Shown here one piece after another: positions 41,798-50,975 of a stretch of 64,000 nucleotides of DNA. The position numbers and the translations under genes were made by a program. The stretch comes from Bosea vestrisii (GTDB lineage: Bacteria; Pseudomonadota; Alphaproteobacteria; Rhizobiales; Beijerinckiaceae). The notes beneath the pieces are model-generated. The model had not been told where the DNA came from. It ran no database searches and saw only the letters and a program-made list of their open reading frames with translations. The stretch spans positions 5,608,001-5,672,000 of the forward strand of contig NZ_CP126307.1 in assembly GCF_030144325.1 (NCBI RefSeq), written 5' to 3'. Numbering within the stretch: position 1 is the stretch's first letter; each line of letters begins with the position of its first letter.

Positions 41798-42796
41798 GTG
41801 AAGTTCGCTCGCAGTCTGCTTGCCGTCACGGCCGTGATGGTTGCCGCTGGTGCCTATTGGTCGCTGTCGAAGCCAATCACGGTCGCGACCGTCTCGCCAA
41901 AGCGCGGCGACGCGGCGGAGGTCGTCTATGCCACCGGCACGGTCGAACCGCGCACTTGGGCAAAGGTCGCGGCGCTGGTGCGCGAGCGCGTTATCGAGCG
42001 CTGCGATTGCGAAGGGCAGCGCGTGCAGCAGGGGCATGTTCTCGCCCGGCTCGACAGCGCCCAGGCCGAAGCGGCGCTCGCCGAGCTCAAGGCGCGTCAG
42101 AAGCTCGCCACCGCCGAGCATGACCGGCTCGCGGTCCTTGTCGAGCGCAATGTGATGAGCCTGCAGGCGCTCGACCGGGCCCGTAGCGAGATGGGTCAGG
42201 CCTCGGCGTTGATCGCCGGTCAGAGCGCGCGCCTGGAGAACTATGTGCTGCGCGCGCCGATGGCGGGCACCGTGCTGCGCCGTGACGGTGAGGTCGGCGA
42301 GATCGCCGAGCCCGGCACCGTGCTGTTCTGGATCGGCGAGGCGAAGCCATTGCGCGTCGTCGCCGAGGTCAACGAAGAGGATATCCCGCAGGTCAAGCCG
42401 GGCCATCGCGTCCTGATCCGGGCCGACGCCTTTCCGGGGCGGACGCTGGAGGGAACCGTCGACAGCATCACGCCGAAGGGCGACCCGATCGCCAAGACTT
42501 ACCGTGTCTATCTCGCTCTGCCGAACGATACCCCGCTGCTCATCGGCATGACGGTCGAGCTCAACATCATCGTACGGATGGCACAGAGCGCGCTCCTGCT
42601 GCCAGTCGGTGCGGTGCAGGGCAATGCCGTCTTCGTCGTCGAAGGCGATCGCGCCCGCCGCCACGAGTTGGTGATCGGCATTCGCGGCACGGGCGATGTC
42701 GAGATTCTCTCCGGCCTGCCGGAGGCGGCGCGCGTGATCGCGCCCTATCCCGAGAAGCTCGGCGACGGCGCCCGCGTCGCGCCGCAGGGCAGGTGA
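41798..42796 (+). CDS. HlyD-family periplasmic adaptor (membrane fusion protein)
   Basis: Adaptor of an ABC export system, 332 residues from the GTG start. One N-terminal membrane anchor (FARSLLAVTAVMVAAGAYW) is followed by a barrel-sandwich half (VVYATGTVEPRTWAKVAALV), a coiled-coil hairpin of about 60 residues with Ala and Glu repeats, the second lipoyl half (ENYVLRAPMAGTVLRRDGEVGE) and the beta-barrel. The GTG at 41798 is chosen because GGAGG lies 5 nt before it; ATGs at 41777 and 41786 lack such a site. Together with the next two genes it forms a MacAB-like exporter under TetR control. Confidence 0.85.
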   Translation: MKFARSLLAVTAVMVAAGAYWSLSKPITVATVSPKRGDAAEVVYATGTVEPRTWAKVAALVRERVIERCDCEGQRVQQGHVLARLDSAQAEAALAELKARQKLATAEHDRLAVLVERNVMSLQALDRARSEMGQASALIAGQSARLENYVLRAPMAGTVLRRDGEVGEIAEPGTVLFWIGEAKPLRVVAEVNEEDIPQVKPGHRVLIRADAFPGRTLEGTVDSITPKGDPIAKTYRVYLALPNDTPLLIGMTVELNIIVRMAQSALLLPVGAVQGNAVFVVEGDRARRHELVIGIRGTGDVEILSGLPEAARVIAPYPEKLGDGARVAPQGR

Positions 42797-42799
42797 GCC

Positions 42800-44047
42800 G
42801 TGCGGCTGATCCTCGCACTGGCGCTGACGCATATCCGCGGCCGCGGCCGGCAGACGCTGGTCGCGATCATCGGCGTCGCGCTTGGCGTCGGCTTCTCGAT
42901 CGCCATGGCGGCGCTGATGCAGGGCGGCGAGGATGATTTCGTCGCACGGCTGGTCGACACCATGCCGCATGTCGACATCACCGACGAACATCGCACGGCC
43001 CGCCGCCAGCCGGTGCAGGACGCGTTCGCAGCGGCCCGGATCGCCGGCCTGCGCCCGAAGGACGACCGACGCGGCATCCTCAACCCCACCGAGGCGGCGG
43101 CCATGCTACGCGCCTGGGTGCCGGGTAGACTGGCGCTCAGCCTCAAGACGCAAGGGGTGGTGCGCTATTCCGGGCGGGATGTCGGCATCGCCATCATCGG
43201 CATCGAGCCGCAGGCCGAGATGCGCGTCTCCGCGCTGGTCAAGGATTTCCGCCAGGGCAGCTTCACCTCGCTGATTGCCGGCGGCAACAACATCGTCGTC
43301 GGCGACCGGCTGGCGCAGCGCCTCGGCGCCGAGCTCGGCACCACCGTTACCGTGGTCTCCGCGACCGGCCAGAGCCGCGCCTTCAAGATCGTCGGCCTGT
43401 TCCATACCGGCACCACCGCCCGCGACGAGGGCGAGGGCTATGTCCTGCTCAAGCACGCCCAGATCCTGAGCGAGCGCCCGAATGCGATCAACGAGATCAG
43501 GCTGAAGCTCGACGATCCCAACGCCGCGCCGCAGGTCGCGCGCCGTGCGGAAGCGCAGATCGGCTACAAGGCGGTCGCCTGGCAGGAGGCGAACGAGTCG
43601 CTGCTCGAGGCGCTCGTGATCCGTAATGTCATCATGTACACGGTCGTCGGCGCGATCCTGCTCGTCGCCGGCTTCGGCATCTTCAACATCATTTCGACGA
43701 TCACCCATGAGAAGGCGCGCGACATCGCCATCCTGAAGTCGCTCGGTTTCACCGAGACCGATATGCGCCGCCTCTTCCTGCTCGAAGGGCTGGCGCTCGG
43801 CGCCGGCGGCTCGCTGGTCGGCTGGGTGGTCGGCCTCTCGCTCTGCTTTGCGCTCTCGCTCGTCCGCTTCGAATTGTCGGGCGCGAGCGTCGCGCAGGAG
43901 ATCACCCGGCTGCCGCTGGCCTGGAGCATCTGGCACTACCTGATCGCTGCCGGCTTCGCACTGGTCTCGGCCGGGGTCGCCGGTTACCTGCCGGCAAGGC
44001 AGGCGGCGCGGCTCAACCCGGTCGACATCATCCGGGGCGCGACATGA
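42800..44047 (+). CDS. ABC transporter permease, FtsX/MacB/LolC type
   Basis: Inner-membrane permease of 415 residues. One helix at residues 18-40 is followed by a large periplasmic domain (about 45-270), then three C-terminal helices with ITHEKARDIAILKSLGFTETD, the FtsX-type coupling motif, near 305. It starts with GTG 3 nt after the adaptor stop. LolC/LolE lipoprotein release and MacB-type export are both possible; the HlyD partner favours export. It overlaps the ATPase gene by 4 nt. Confidence 0.9.
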   Translation: MRLILALALTHIRGRGRQTLVAIIGVALGVGFSIAMAALMQGGEDDFVARLVDTMPHVDITDEHRTARRQPVQDAFAAARIAGLRPKDDRRGILNPTEAAAMLRAWVPGRLALSLKTQGVVRYSGRDVGIAIIGIEPQAEMRVSALVKDFRQGSFTSLIAGGNNIVVGDRLAQRLGAELGTTVTVVSATGQSRAFKIVGLFHTGTTARDEGEGYVLLKHAQILSERPNAINEIRLKLDDPNAAPQVARRAEAQIGYKAVAWQEANESLLEALVIRNVIMYTVVGAILLVAGFGIFNIISTITHEKARDIAILKSLGFTETDMRRLFLLEGLALGAGGSLVGWVVGLSLCFALSLVRFELSGASVAQEITRLPLAWSIWHYLIAAGFALVSAGVAGYLPARQAARLNPVDIIRGAT

Positions 44048-44721
44048 GCGCGCTGATCGAGACCGCCCGGCTCACCCGCGTGCTGCCTGCCGCCGTGCCG
44101 GTGACTCTGGTCCAGGACATCACCCTGACCATCGGTGAGGGCGAGTTCGTCGCGATCACCGGTCCCTCCGGCTCGGGCAAGTCGTCGCTGCTCTATCTTC
44201 TCGGCCTGCTCGACCGGCCGACGGCCGGCACGCTCGCCATCTCGGGCATGGATACCGCCGGGCTCAGCGAGCGTGAGCGCGCCGAGATCAGGCTGGCGAC
44301 GCTCGGCTTCGTCTTCCAGTTCCACTTCCTGCTGCCGGAGTTCACCGTCCGCGAGAATGTCGAGATCCCGATGCGCAGGCTCGGCCGGCTCGGGACTGCC
44401 GCCATGCGCGAGCGCTCGACCGAGCTTCTCGGCGCGCTCGGTCTCGCCGACCATCTCGACAAGCGGCCGGACCAGCTTTCGGGCGGCCAGCGCCAGCGCG
44501 TCGCGGTCGCCCGCGCGCTCGCCAACGACCCGCCGCTCATCCTCGCCGACGAGCCGACCGGCAGCCTCGACAGCAAGAACTCCGAGCAGGTCTTCGCCAT
44601 TCTCGACGCGCTGGTGCGCGAGCGCGGCAAGACCGTTATCGCCGTGACCCACGATACCGACATGGCTGCGAGAGCGAGCCGGCGCATCCATCTGGTCGAT
44701 GGCCGAGTGGCCGAGGTTTGA
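44044..44721 (+). CDS. ABC transporter ATP-binding protein (MacB/LolD type)
   Basis: ATPase subunit of 225 residues. Walker A is GPSGSGKSS near residue 39, followed by the family's LGLLDRPTAGTLAI. The signature LSGGQRQRVAVARAL is near 143 and Walker B LILADEPTGSLDSKN near 163. FVFQFHFLLPEFTVRENVEIP is the LolD/MacB X-loop region. Its ATG overlaps the permease stop (ATGA). It powers the exporter of the two preceding genes. Confidence 0.93.
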   Translation: MSALIETARLTRVLPAAVPVTLVQDITLTIGEGEFVAITGPSGSGKSSLLYLLGLLDRPTAGTLAISGMDTAGLSERERAEIRLATLGFVFQFHFLLPEFTVRENVEIPMRRLGRLGTAAMRERSTELLGALGLADHLDKRPDQLSGGQRQRVAVARALANDPPLILADEPTGSLDSKNSEQVFAILDALVRERGKTVIAVTHDTDMAARASRRIHLVDGRVAEV

Positions 44722-44736
44722 GGTGGGGCTTCTGCG

Positions 44737-45447
44737 TCAGTCTTCCGCGGCCGGCTCTGCCTTGCGGCGAAAGCCCGTGGCCAGCACATAGAGCTCGGAG
44801 GAATCGGCCCGACTTGCCCCAGGTTTGATGTTGCGGACCTGGGTGAAGTCGCGCTTCAGCTCCGCCAGCAGCCCGGCCGTGTCGCCGCCCTGGAACAGCT
44901 TGGCCAGGAAGAAGCCGCCCGGCGCCAGCACGTCATTGGCGAATTCGAGCGCCGCCTCGGCGAGGCCGATGATCCTGAGATGGTCGGTCTTCTTGTGGCC
45001 GGTGGTGTTGCCTGCCATGTCCGACATCACCCCATCGGCCTTGCCGCCGAGCTTCTCGGTCAGCAGGGCAGGGGCTTCCTCCGCCATGAAGTCGAGCTCG
45101 ATCAGCTCGACATGCGGGATCGGATCGACCGGCAGGAGGTCGATCCCGACAATCCGGCCCTTGCCATTGTCGAGGCCGACCTTCGCCGCCGCAACCTGAC
45201 ACCAGCCGCCGGGCGCGCAGCCGAGATCGAGCAGCTTCTGGCCCGGTTTCAGGAATTTGTAGCGCTCGTCCATCTCGGCGAGCTTGAAGGCGGCGCGCGA
45301 GCGATAGCCCATCTCGCGTGCGCGTTTCACGTAGGGGTCGTTGAGCTGGCGCTCGAGCCAGAGCTGCGAGGAATGGCTGCGCTTGGCCGGCTTCTTGACC
45401 TTGATGCGCAGGTCGCGTGCGCCGCCGCCGGATTTTGTCGTTGTCAT
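44737..45447 (-). CDS. rlmE: 23S rRNA (uridine-2552-2'-O)-methyltransferase RlmE
   Basis: FtsJ-type SAM methyltransferase of 236 residues that modifies U2552 in the peptidyl-transferase A loop. The SAM motif LDLGCAPGGWCQVAAAKVG is near residue 72. The catalytic tetrad is visible as Lys in YRSRAAFKLAEMDE, Asp in MSDMAGNTTGHK, Lys in FLAKLFQGG and Glu in the DSSELYVLA end. An N-terminal Lys-rich extension (about 25 residues) and an Ala/Glu tail are usual in Rhizobiales. Its ATG overlaps the ppx stop by 4 nt, so they are coupled. Confidence 0.95.
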   Translation of the reverse strand: MTTTKSGGGARDLRIKVKKPAKRSHSSQLWLERQLNDPYVKRAREMGYRSRAAFKLAEMDERYKFLKPGQKLLDLGCAPGGWCQVAAAKVGLDNGKGRIVGIDLLPVDPIPHVELIELDFMAEEAPALLTEKLGGKADGVMSDMAGNTTGHKKTDHLRIIGLAEAALEFANDVLAPGGFFLAKLFQGGDTAGLLAELKRDFTQVRNIKPGASRADSSELYVLATGFRRKAEPAAED

Positions 45448-46544
45448 TGCCGCCTGCGCCACCAGGCGCGATCCTCGTGCATCATCCTGAGCAGAATGCC
45501 CTCGCGCAGGCCGCGATCGGCGATGCGCACCTTCGGGCTCGGGAAGGCCCGCCGGATCGCCTCGAAGATGGCGCAGCCGGCGAGTACCAGATCGGCCCGC
45601 TCGCGGCCGATGCAAGCATTGGCCTGGCGCTCGGCATAGTCCATCGCGACGAGTTCGTCGATGACGCTGAGGATATCCTCCTGGCGCATCCACAAACCGT
45701 CGACCTGGCGCCGGTCATAGCGCGGCAGGCGCAAATGGATGCCGGCGACGGTCGTCACCGTGCCGGAGGTGCCGAGCAGATGGAAATTGGGTGCGTCGCG
45801 TGCCGCTGCCGCCTTCTTTGCGAAGGGCGCCAGCGCTTCGCCGCAATCGGTGACCATGCGCTCGAACTTTTCGCGCCCGACCTCGATCCCGCCATAGCGT
45901 TCCGCCACCGAGACGACGCCGATCGGCAGCGAGGCCCATTCGCGGATGCGCGAGGCCGGATCGCGCCCAGCCTCGCGCCCGCCGAGCCAGACGATTTCGG
46001 TCGAGCCGCCGCCGATGTCGAAGACGATGACCGCGCCGGCTTCAGGCGCCGCCAGGGCAGCGCACCCGGTGACGGCGAGCGAGGCTTCCGTCCTCTGGTC
46101 GACGATCTCGAGCGCAAGCCGTGCCTCCTCGCCGACACGCCGGACGAAGTCGAGCCCGTTGGTCGCCGCCCGGCAGGCTTCGGTGGTGATCAGGCGTGCC
46201 CGCGTCACGCCGCGATGCTCCATCTTGCTCTTGCAGATCTTAAGAGCCTCGACGGCGCGGTCCATGGCGTCGTCGCAGAGCCGCCCGCTGGCGCCCAGCC
46301 CTTCGCCGAGCCGCACGATTCGCGAGAAGGCATCGACGACCCGGAAGCCGTGCTGGGCCGGCCGCGCGATTAGGAGGCGGCAGTTATTGGTGCCGAGATC
46401 GAGCGCGGCATAAGTCGTGGGATGAGGGCGCTGGTACGGCTCCGGAGCAAACCGAACGGCGTCCGGCGGCGCGGGCCGCTCGCCCGGTAGGGGGACCGCC
46501 GCCACGAGGGGGCGGTCGGAATCCTGGCGGTCTTCGACCGTCAC
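45444..46544 (-). CDS. Ppx/GppA phosphatase family protein
   Basis: Exopolyphosphatase or pppGpp phosphohydrolase of 366 residues. The ASKHA fold is shown by AALDLGTNNCRLLIA near residue 46, ITTEACRAATN near 119 (catalytic acid region), VIVFDIGGGSTEIVWL near 165 and LLGTSGTVTTVAGIHL near 262. The start is followed by a proline-rich, low-complexity leader of about 40 residues. It is translationally coupled to rlmE, an arrangement common in alphaproteobacteria. Polyphosphate breakdown versus alarmone conversion cannot be told apart here. Confidence 0.93.
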   Translation of the reverse strand: MTVEDRQDSDRPLVAAVPLPGERPAPPDAVRFAPEPYQRPHPTTYAALDLGTNNCRLLIARPAQHGFRVVDAFSRIVRLGEGLGASGRLCDDAMDRAVEALKICKSKMEHRGVTRARLITTEACRAATNGLDFVRRVGEEARLALEIVDQRTEASLAVTGCAALAAPEAGAVIVFDIGGGSTEIVWLGGREAGRDPASRIREWASLPIGVVSVAERYGGIEVGREKFERMVTDCGEALAPFAKKAAAARDAPNFHLLGTSGTVTTVAGIHLRLPRYDRRQVDGLWMRQEDILSVIDELVAMDYAERQANACIGRERADLVLAGCAIFEAIRRAFPSPKVRIADRGLREGILLRMMHEDRAWWRRRQ

Positions 46545-46773
46545 TCGCTAACCCTTCGCCGGCCATGCCGCTTCGGCGGCTGCCGGGAGTCCAGCACAGG
46601 GCTGGAACGTTTCCATTCGTGAGCAGCGTAACAACAGCACACGCCGCCTGCCAAGCAGAACCTGTGGCGAAACTGCGGCGGGGCTCTCGCGCTTGCCTGT
46701 ATCGGGCCTTCGCGGCAAAGCTCGATGCGAGCCGGCATTGCGAGCCAGGCAGCGATAGATCGGGAGAAACGGC

Positions 46774-48276
46774 ATGGCGGCGCGGCGCATGATCCTGGCG
46801 ATCGACCAGGGCACGACTTCCTCCCGCGCCATCCTGTTCGACGAGAATCTGCAACCGGTCGCCAGCGCCCAGCAGGAGTTTCCGCAGCATTATCCTTCCT
46901 CGGGCTGGGTCGAGCACGAGGCCGAGGATCTCTGGGAGAGCACGCTCGCGGTCTGCCGGCAGGCGTTGGCACGGGCTGAGGCACGGGCAGGAGAGGTCGC
47001 GGCGATCGGCATCACCAACCAGCGCGAGACGACCTTGGTCTGGGATCGCAGGACCGGCCAGGCGATTCACCGGGCCATCGTCTGGCAGGACCGGCGCACC
47101 GCCGAGCGCTGCGCCGCGTTGGAGGCGCAGGGCCACGGCAAGCTCGTCGCTGAGCGCACTGGCCTGCGTATCGACCCCTATTTCTCCGGCACCAAGATCG
47201 CCTGGATCCTCGACCAGGTGCCCGGCGCTCGCGAGCGTGCCCGGCGCGGCGAGCTCGCCTTCGGCACGGTCGACTGCTTCCTGCTCTGGCGCCTGACCGG
47301 TGGGCGCGTCCACGCCACCGACGCGACCAACGCCTCGCGCACCATGCTGTTCGACATTCACAAGGGGCAGTGGGATGAGGAATTGCTGGCGCTACTCGAC
47401 ATTCCCGCCGCGATGCTCCCTGAGGTGCGCGACTGCGCCGCACATTTCGGCGATAGCGAGCCCGGCTTGCTCGGGGGAGCGATCGCGATCCGAGGCATCG
47501 CCGGCGACCAACAGGCTGCGACCGTCGGCCAGGCCTGCTTTGAGCCCGGCATGCTGAAGTCGACCTATGGCACCGGCTGCTTCGCTTTGCTCAACACCGG
47601 CACCAAGGCCGTCGTCTCGCAGAACCGTCTGCTCTCGACCATCGCCTACCAGCTGAACGGCGTGCGCCATTACGCGCTGGAGGGCTCGATCTTCATCGCC
47701 GGCGCCGCGGTGCAATGGTTGCGGGATGGCCTCGGCATCATCGAGAAGGCCTCGGATAGCGGCCCGCTCGCGGCCAATGCCGATCCCGGCCAGCAGGTCT
47801 ATCTGGTGCCGGCCTTCACCGGCCTCGGCGCGCCGCATTGGGACGCCAATGCCCGCGGCGCCATGTTCGGACTGACGCGTAACACCGGCCCGCGGGAATT
47901 TGCCCGCGCGGCGCTCGATTCGGTCTGCTTCCAGACGCTCGATTTGCTCGAGGCGATGCGTTCCGACTGGCCGGAAGCCGATGGCGCGCAGACCGTGCTC
48001 CGTGTCGATGGCGGCATGGTCGCCTCCGACTGGACGATGCAGCGCCTCGCCGACATCCTCGCTGCCCCGGTCGACCGGCCGCAGGTGCTTGAGACGACGG
48101 CGCTCGGCGCCGCCTATCTCGCCGGCCTCGATGCCGGCCTGCTGCCGGAGCCGGCCCAGTTCGCCGATCGCTGGCGGCTGGAACGGCGCTTCTCGCCGAG
48201 CCTCGCCGAGGAAACGCGCCGCAACCATGTCGCGGGCTGGCGCGACGCGGTCAGGCGCACGCTCAGCTCCGGTTGA
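46774..48276 (+). CDS. glpK: Glycerol kinase
   Basis: Phosphorylates glycerol to glycerol 3-phosphate, 500 residues. The FGGY-family motifs are complete: [17 protein letters not shown] at the start, [17 protein letters not shown] near 78, the glycerol-site [14 protein letters not shown] near 190, [14 protein letters not shown] near 265 and the C-terminal FGGY signature [17 protein letters not shown] near 412. The gene is not accompanied by glpF or glpD. It is divergent from ppx with about 230 bp between them. Confidence 0.96.
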   Translation: MAARRMILAIDQGTTSSRAILFDENLQPVASAQQEFPQHYPSSGWVEHEAEDLWESTLAVCRQALARAEARAGEVAAIGITNQRETTLVWDRRTGQAIHRAIVWQDRRTAERCAALEAQGHGKLVAERTGLRIDPYFSGTKIAWILDQVPGARERARRGELAFGTVDCFLLWRLTGGRVHATDATNASRTMLFDIHKGQWDEELLALLDIPAAMLPEVRDCAAHFGDSEPGLLGGAIAIRGIAGDQQAATVGQACFEPGMLKSTYGTGCFALLNTGTKAVVSQNRLLSTIAYQLNGVRHYALEGSIFIAGAAVQWLRDGLGIIEKASDSGPLAANADPGQQVYLVPAFTGLGAPHWDANARGAMFGLTRNTGPREFARAALDSVCFQTLDLLEAMRSDWPEADGAQTVLRVDGGMVASDWTMQRLADILAAPVDRPQVLETTALGAAYLAGLDAGLLPEPAQFADRWRLERRFSPSLAEETRRNHVAGWRDAVRRTLSSG

Positions 48277-48382
48277 AGCGTTCTTGCGCGTGAATGCCAC
48301 TGCCGCATGGCGTCGGCGCTCGTTTCGGGCGGACATGCAAGGCGCTGTGACCGCCTAGCATGTCGAAATCGTCACAGAAGGC

Positions 48383-48411
48383 TTGCAACCGCGCGTGAGG
48401 TTGTTTAGACC
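48383..48411 (+). promoter_or_regulatory. Predicted promoter of tRNA-Gln
   Basis: TTGCAA at 48383-48388, a 17-nt spacer and TAGACC at 48406-48411, about 30 bp before the tRNA. The match to consensus is only moderate. Confidence 0.4.
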
Positions 48412-48446
48412 GCGCCCATCCGACGCGTCGCACCAAACGCGCCCGT

Positions 48447-48520
48447 TGGGGGATCGTCTAACGGTAGGACCCCAGACTCTGACTCTGGTTGTCTAGGTTC
48501 GAATCCTAGTCCCCCAGCCA
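48447..48520 (+). tRNA. tRNA-Gln (anticodon CTG)
   Basis: TGGGGGA (48447-48453) pairs with TCCCCCA (48510-48516). The anticodon CTG is at 48479-48481 between the CCAGA and TCTGG arms. The T-loop is GGTTCGAATCC and CCA is encoded at 48518-48520. Length is 74 nt. Confidence 0.97.
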
Positions 48521-48617
48521 CTTCCCCAAGTGGTTGATTTAAAGAGAAATCTTATAGTTGCCAGCGGGCCGGCAGCGGTTTCGCGGCCCGAACAGTGCTA
48601 CGCGCCATCCGCCGCCG

Positions 48618-48929
48618 TCAGTCTCGATGCAGCTTCCCCAGATTGCCGGGCAAGCCGGAGAAGGGCAGATCGTCCTCCGTGAGCAGCGCTCCGCTGCGAT
48701 CCGGTTCGCGCTCGTCCGGTCGAGATGCTGCGGCGAGCATGGCGACGGCGGCCGAGGCGATCTCCGCCGGTGGCGGCATCTCCTGCTGAAGGTGCCATTC
48801 CACGAAGTCGCGGCTCTTGCCGGAATGCGCGGCCAACTCGGCCACCCAGTCATGTCCGGGAAACTGCTTGGCCATCTTGAGCGCCAGCTCCTGGCCGGTT
48901 CCGGCTGACTCGTTCTGTCTCATCGTCAT
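48618..48929 (-). CDS. Small hypothetical protein (103 aa), paralogue of the gene at 50967
   Basis: Soluble helical protein of 103 residues. The central region AELAAHSGKSRDFVEWHLQQ, followed by EMPPPAEIASAAVAMLAA, aligns over about 38 residues with the protein encoded at 50967-51215 (SGRSVPSVAWLLKQDM, then LLRAAVLLEA). The C-terminus is acidic and low-complexity. GGAGG about 8 nt before ATG 48929 fixes the start. No described family is recognised. It is the first gene of the accessory stretch after tRNA-Gln. Confidence 0.55.
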   Translation of the reverse strand: MTMRQNESAGTGQELALKMAKQFPGHDWVAELAAHSGKSRDFVEWHLQQEMPPPAEIASAAVAMLAAASRPDEREPDRSGALLTEDDLPFSGLPGNLGKLHRD

Positions 48930-49436
48930 TGCCCCGCCTCCTGATTTGAGGCCAACCTCTCCTGCTGCCGGGAGTTCCATTGCGCGATCCGACAATCCTC
49001 TGGGCGGCTGGCGCGCCGGCGCGGTCAAGCACTACCGCTGGTGGCGCGGGAAGGAACTCGCGTCCGTGATCCCGCACATCATCGTCGCGCTCGGGCGATC
49101 GCCGTCTTGGCCGTGTCGGGCAACGCTCTGGCTCCCGCTGGCTGCCGGTAGACGGGAACGAGAGGAGGCGCAGGCGGTTCCTCATTGAAACAATTTGTAA
49201 CACGAGCGGTATCGACGATCATCGTAACGGTGCTCCTCCCCGCTGGATCTTTTTGCGTGCCCGGCGGACGGCACCCGTCGGTTCGCTGCCAAGCAGGATG
49301 CAGGCTGCGGGCGTCACTCGCGGCGCGGCCACACGATCGGGGTCGATAGGCCGCCATCGCTCCGCCTCTCCTGAACGGGAACAAGCGGCGCAGTCCGCGG
49401 TATTAGGGATATCGCAGCGTAACTCACTGGTGGCCG
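48930..49436. other. Intergenic region with one doubtful small frame
   Basis: Between the small paralogue gene and the L,D-transpeptidase gene I see no RNA gene and no strong terminator. The only candidate is a 47-codon minus-strand frame (49079-49222). The remaining roughly 200 bp before 49437 should contain the transpeptidase promoter. Confidence 0.4.
49079..49222 (-). CDS. Doubtful small protein (47 aa)
   Basis: The minus-strand frame from ATG 49222 has GGGGAGGAG 10 nt upstream. The product MIVDTARVTNCFNEEPPAPP and onward is proline-rich and then basic, ending AIARARR. It has no signal peptide or membrane segment and no recognised family. The good ribosome-binding site is the only support. 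Confidence 0.25.
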   Translation of the reverse strand: MIVDTARVTNCFNEEPPAPPLVPVYRQPAGARALPDTAKTAIARARR

Positions 49437-50432
49437 ATGAAATTCAGTCCGCTGTTCGCGCTCCTTCTGGCGCAGTTCGCGGCGTTCTCCCTGATCGGCG
49501 GAGGAGAGCCGGCCTCGGCGCTCACCGCGGATGAGGTGAACAAGGCGGCGATGGGGCGCGATCTCCGCAAGAAGACCACCAGGCCGGACCCCTCCATCCT
49601 CAAGGCCCAGGTCCTTCTCAGCCGGCGCGGGATTTCGCCCGGCCTGATCGATGGCCTCGATGGGGAAAACTACCGCAAGGCGATCGCCCAGTTCCGCCGG
49701 CAGGAGATGCTGGGAGAGGCCGACGCAATGGACGCAAGAACCTGGCAGGCGCTGGGATCCGATGCAGCGGGCGATATCGTGGTCGAGTACGAGATTTCCG
49801 CCAAGGACAGCGCCCACCACTTCGCGAAGCGGATTCCGCGCGATTACGCTAGGCAGGCCGCCATGAAGCGACTGGCCTATACGAGCGCACGCGAGATGCT
49901 CGCCGAGCGCTTTCACATGAGCGAGCAGCTGCTCGTCGCCCTCAATCGTCGCACGAGCCTTCGCAAGGCGGGCGGAACGATCTCGGTTATCGCCGCGACG
50001 CGCGTCGACCCGCCGGGCAGCGCCCAACGCGTCGAGGCCGTCAAGGGCACGGGCATGGTTGTCGTCTATGGTGAGGGGGATCGTATCCTCGCGAGCTATC
50101 CCGCCACGATCGGCTCAGGCGAGACGCCATCGCCGGAGGGTGAATTCCGGATCGAACGGGTCGTCAAAAACCCGACCTACCACTACGATCCCGACAAGAA
50201 TTTCCAGCAGGGCAACAATACCAGGAAGCTCGTCCTGCCAGCAGGCCCCAACAACCCGGTCGGCACGGTCTGGATCGCGCTCTCGAAACCGACCTTCGGC
50301 ATCCATGGCACGCCCGACCCCTCGCGGGTGGGCAAGAACTCCTCGCATGGCTGCGTCCGGCTGACGAACTGGGACGCCGAGCATCTCGCCGCCATGGTGA
50401 AGCCGGGCGTGCCCGTGCGCTTCGTGGACTAG
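49437..50432 (+). CDS. L,D-transpeptidase (YkuD) with peptidoglycan-binding-like region
   Basis: Exported cell-wall enzyme of 331 residues. A signal peptide covers about residues 1-29. A peptidoglycan-binding-like helical region follows (ILKAQVLLSRRGISPGLIDG to TWQALG, about 54-107), and then the YkuD domain, with VVYGEGDRILASYPATIGSG near 208 and the complete catalytic motif HGTPDPSRVGKNSSHGCVRL (His290, Cys306, Arg308). This architecture matches ErfK/YbiS-like enzymes that crosslink peptidoglycan. It is distinct in length and layout from the transpeptidase at 3489. Confidence 0.92.
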   Translation: MKFSPLFALLLAQFAAFSLIGGGEPASALTADEVNKAAMGRDLRKKTTRPDPSILKAQVLLSRRGISPGLIDGLDGENYRKAIAQFRRQEMLGEADAMDARTWQALGSDAAGDIVVEYEISAKDSAHHFAKRIPRDYARQAAMKRLAYTSAREMLAERFHMSEQLLVALNRRTSLRKAGGTISVIAATRVDPPGSAQRVEAVKGTGMVVVYGEGDRILASYPATIGSGETPSPEGEFRIERVVKNPTYHYDPDKNFQQGNNTRKLVLPAGPNNPVGTVWIALSKPTFGIHGTPDPSRVGKNSSHGCVRLTNWDAEHLAAMVKPGVPVRFVD

Positions 50433-50464
50433 AGCGGTGAAAAGGGCCCCAGCGACCGGGCCGA

Positions 50465-50660
50465 TCAACCGCGAACCATACGCCAGATCACGTTGCCCAC
50501 ATCGTCGGCAACCAGAAGCCCACCACGAGAATCCGGAAGCACGCCAACAGGCCGCCCGCGCGCTTCGCCGGCTCCATTGAGAAGGCCGCCCATAAGCGTT
50601 TCCGTCCGCCCTGTCGGCTTGCCGCCTTCGAACCGGACGAAGATGACGCGATAGCCGGCG
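50465..50660 (-). pseudogene. Remnant of a PQQ-dependent sugar (sorbosone/glucose) dehydrogenase
   Basis: Only the C-terminal end of such an enzyme is recognisable: GYRVIFVRFEGGKPTGRTET, then GEARGRPVGVLPDSRGGLLVADDVGNVIWRM, the last blade of the soluble beta-propeller. The stop codon is intact, but upstream (beyond about 50660) the frame no longer resembles the family. Complete family members have several hundred residues, so this is a 3' fragment of a deleted gene. It faces a ctaG remnant. Confidence 0.6.
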
Positions 50661-50743
50661 GGCGGGTGACGAAGGCAAGGCCGAGAGAGGCGGTATGCGA
50701 GCCGAGCCATAGTCCGGCTTGATCGCGTAAGTGTGGCGGTGGT

Positions 50744-50975
50744 GTGCGCCGCAGGTCTCCTGGTGCGCTGAGCGATCTGGGCAAGCTGTCCCTGCAGATG
50801 ACCCGCCATCTCGTGCTGATGAACGTCGCTGCGCCGCTCGTGGCCTTACTGGTGGTCGCGCGGACGCCCGCATTCGGTGCCCGGGCCTTGTGGCCGCTGC
50901 GTCCCAGCTTCTCCTGCTCCGGGCCTGGCACCTGCCGAGCGTGCAGCAAGCCGCAGCCGCACCTGGTCACGAATT
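50744..50975 (+). pseudogene. Remnant of a cytochrome c oxidase assembly protein (CtaG/caa3 type)
   Basis: One frame reads LSLQMTRHLVLMNVAAPLVALLVV, the helix typical of the caa3-type CtaG family. After a frame change near 50890-50900 the next typical segment follows as AAASQLLLLRAWHLPSVQQAA. N- and C-terminal parts are missing on both sides. Family members have five to seven helices, so only about a quarter remains. It lies beside the remnant of a sugar dehydrogenase and looks like deletion debris. Confidence 0.5.

Noticed and set aside
48447..48520. tRNA-Gln as attachment site of an island covering 48.5-61 kb
   Set aside because: I found no integrase gene and no repeat of the tRNA 3' end downstream. 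The accessory content alone is not enough.
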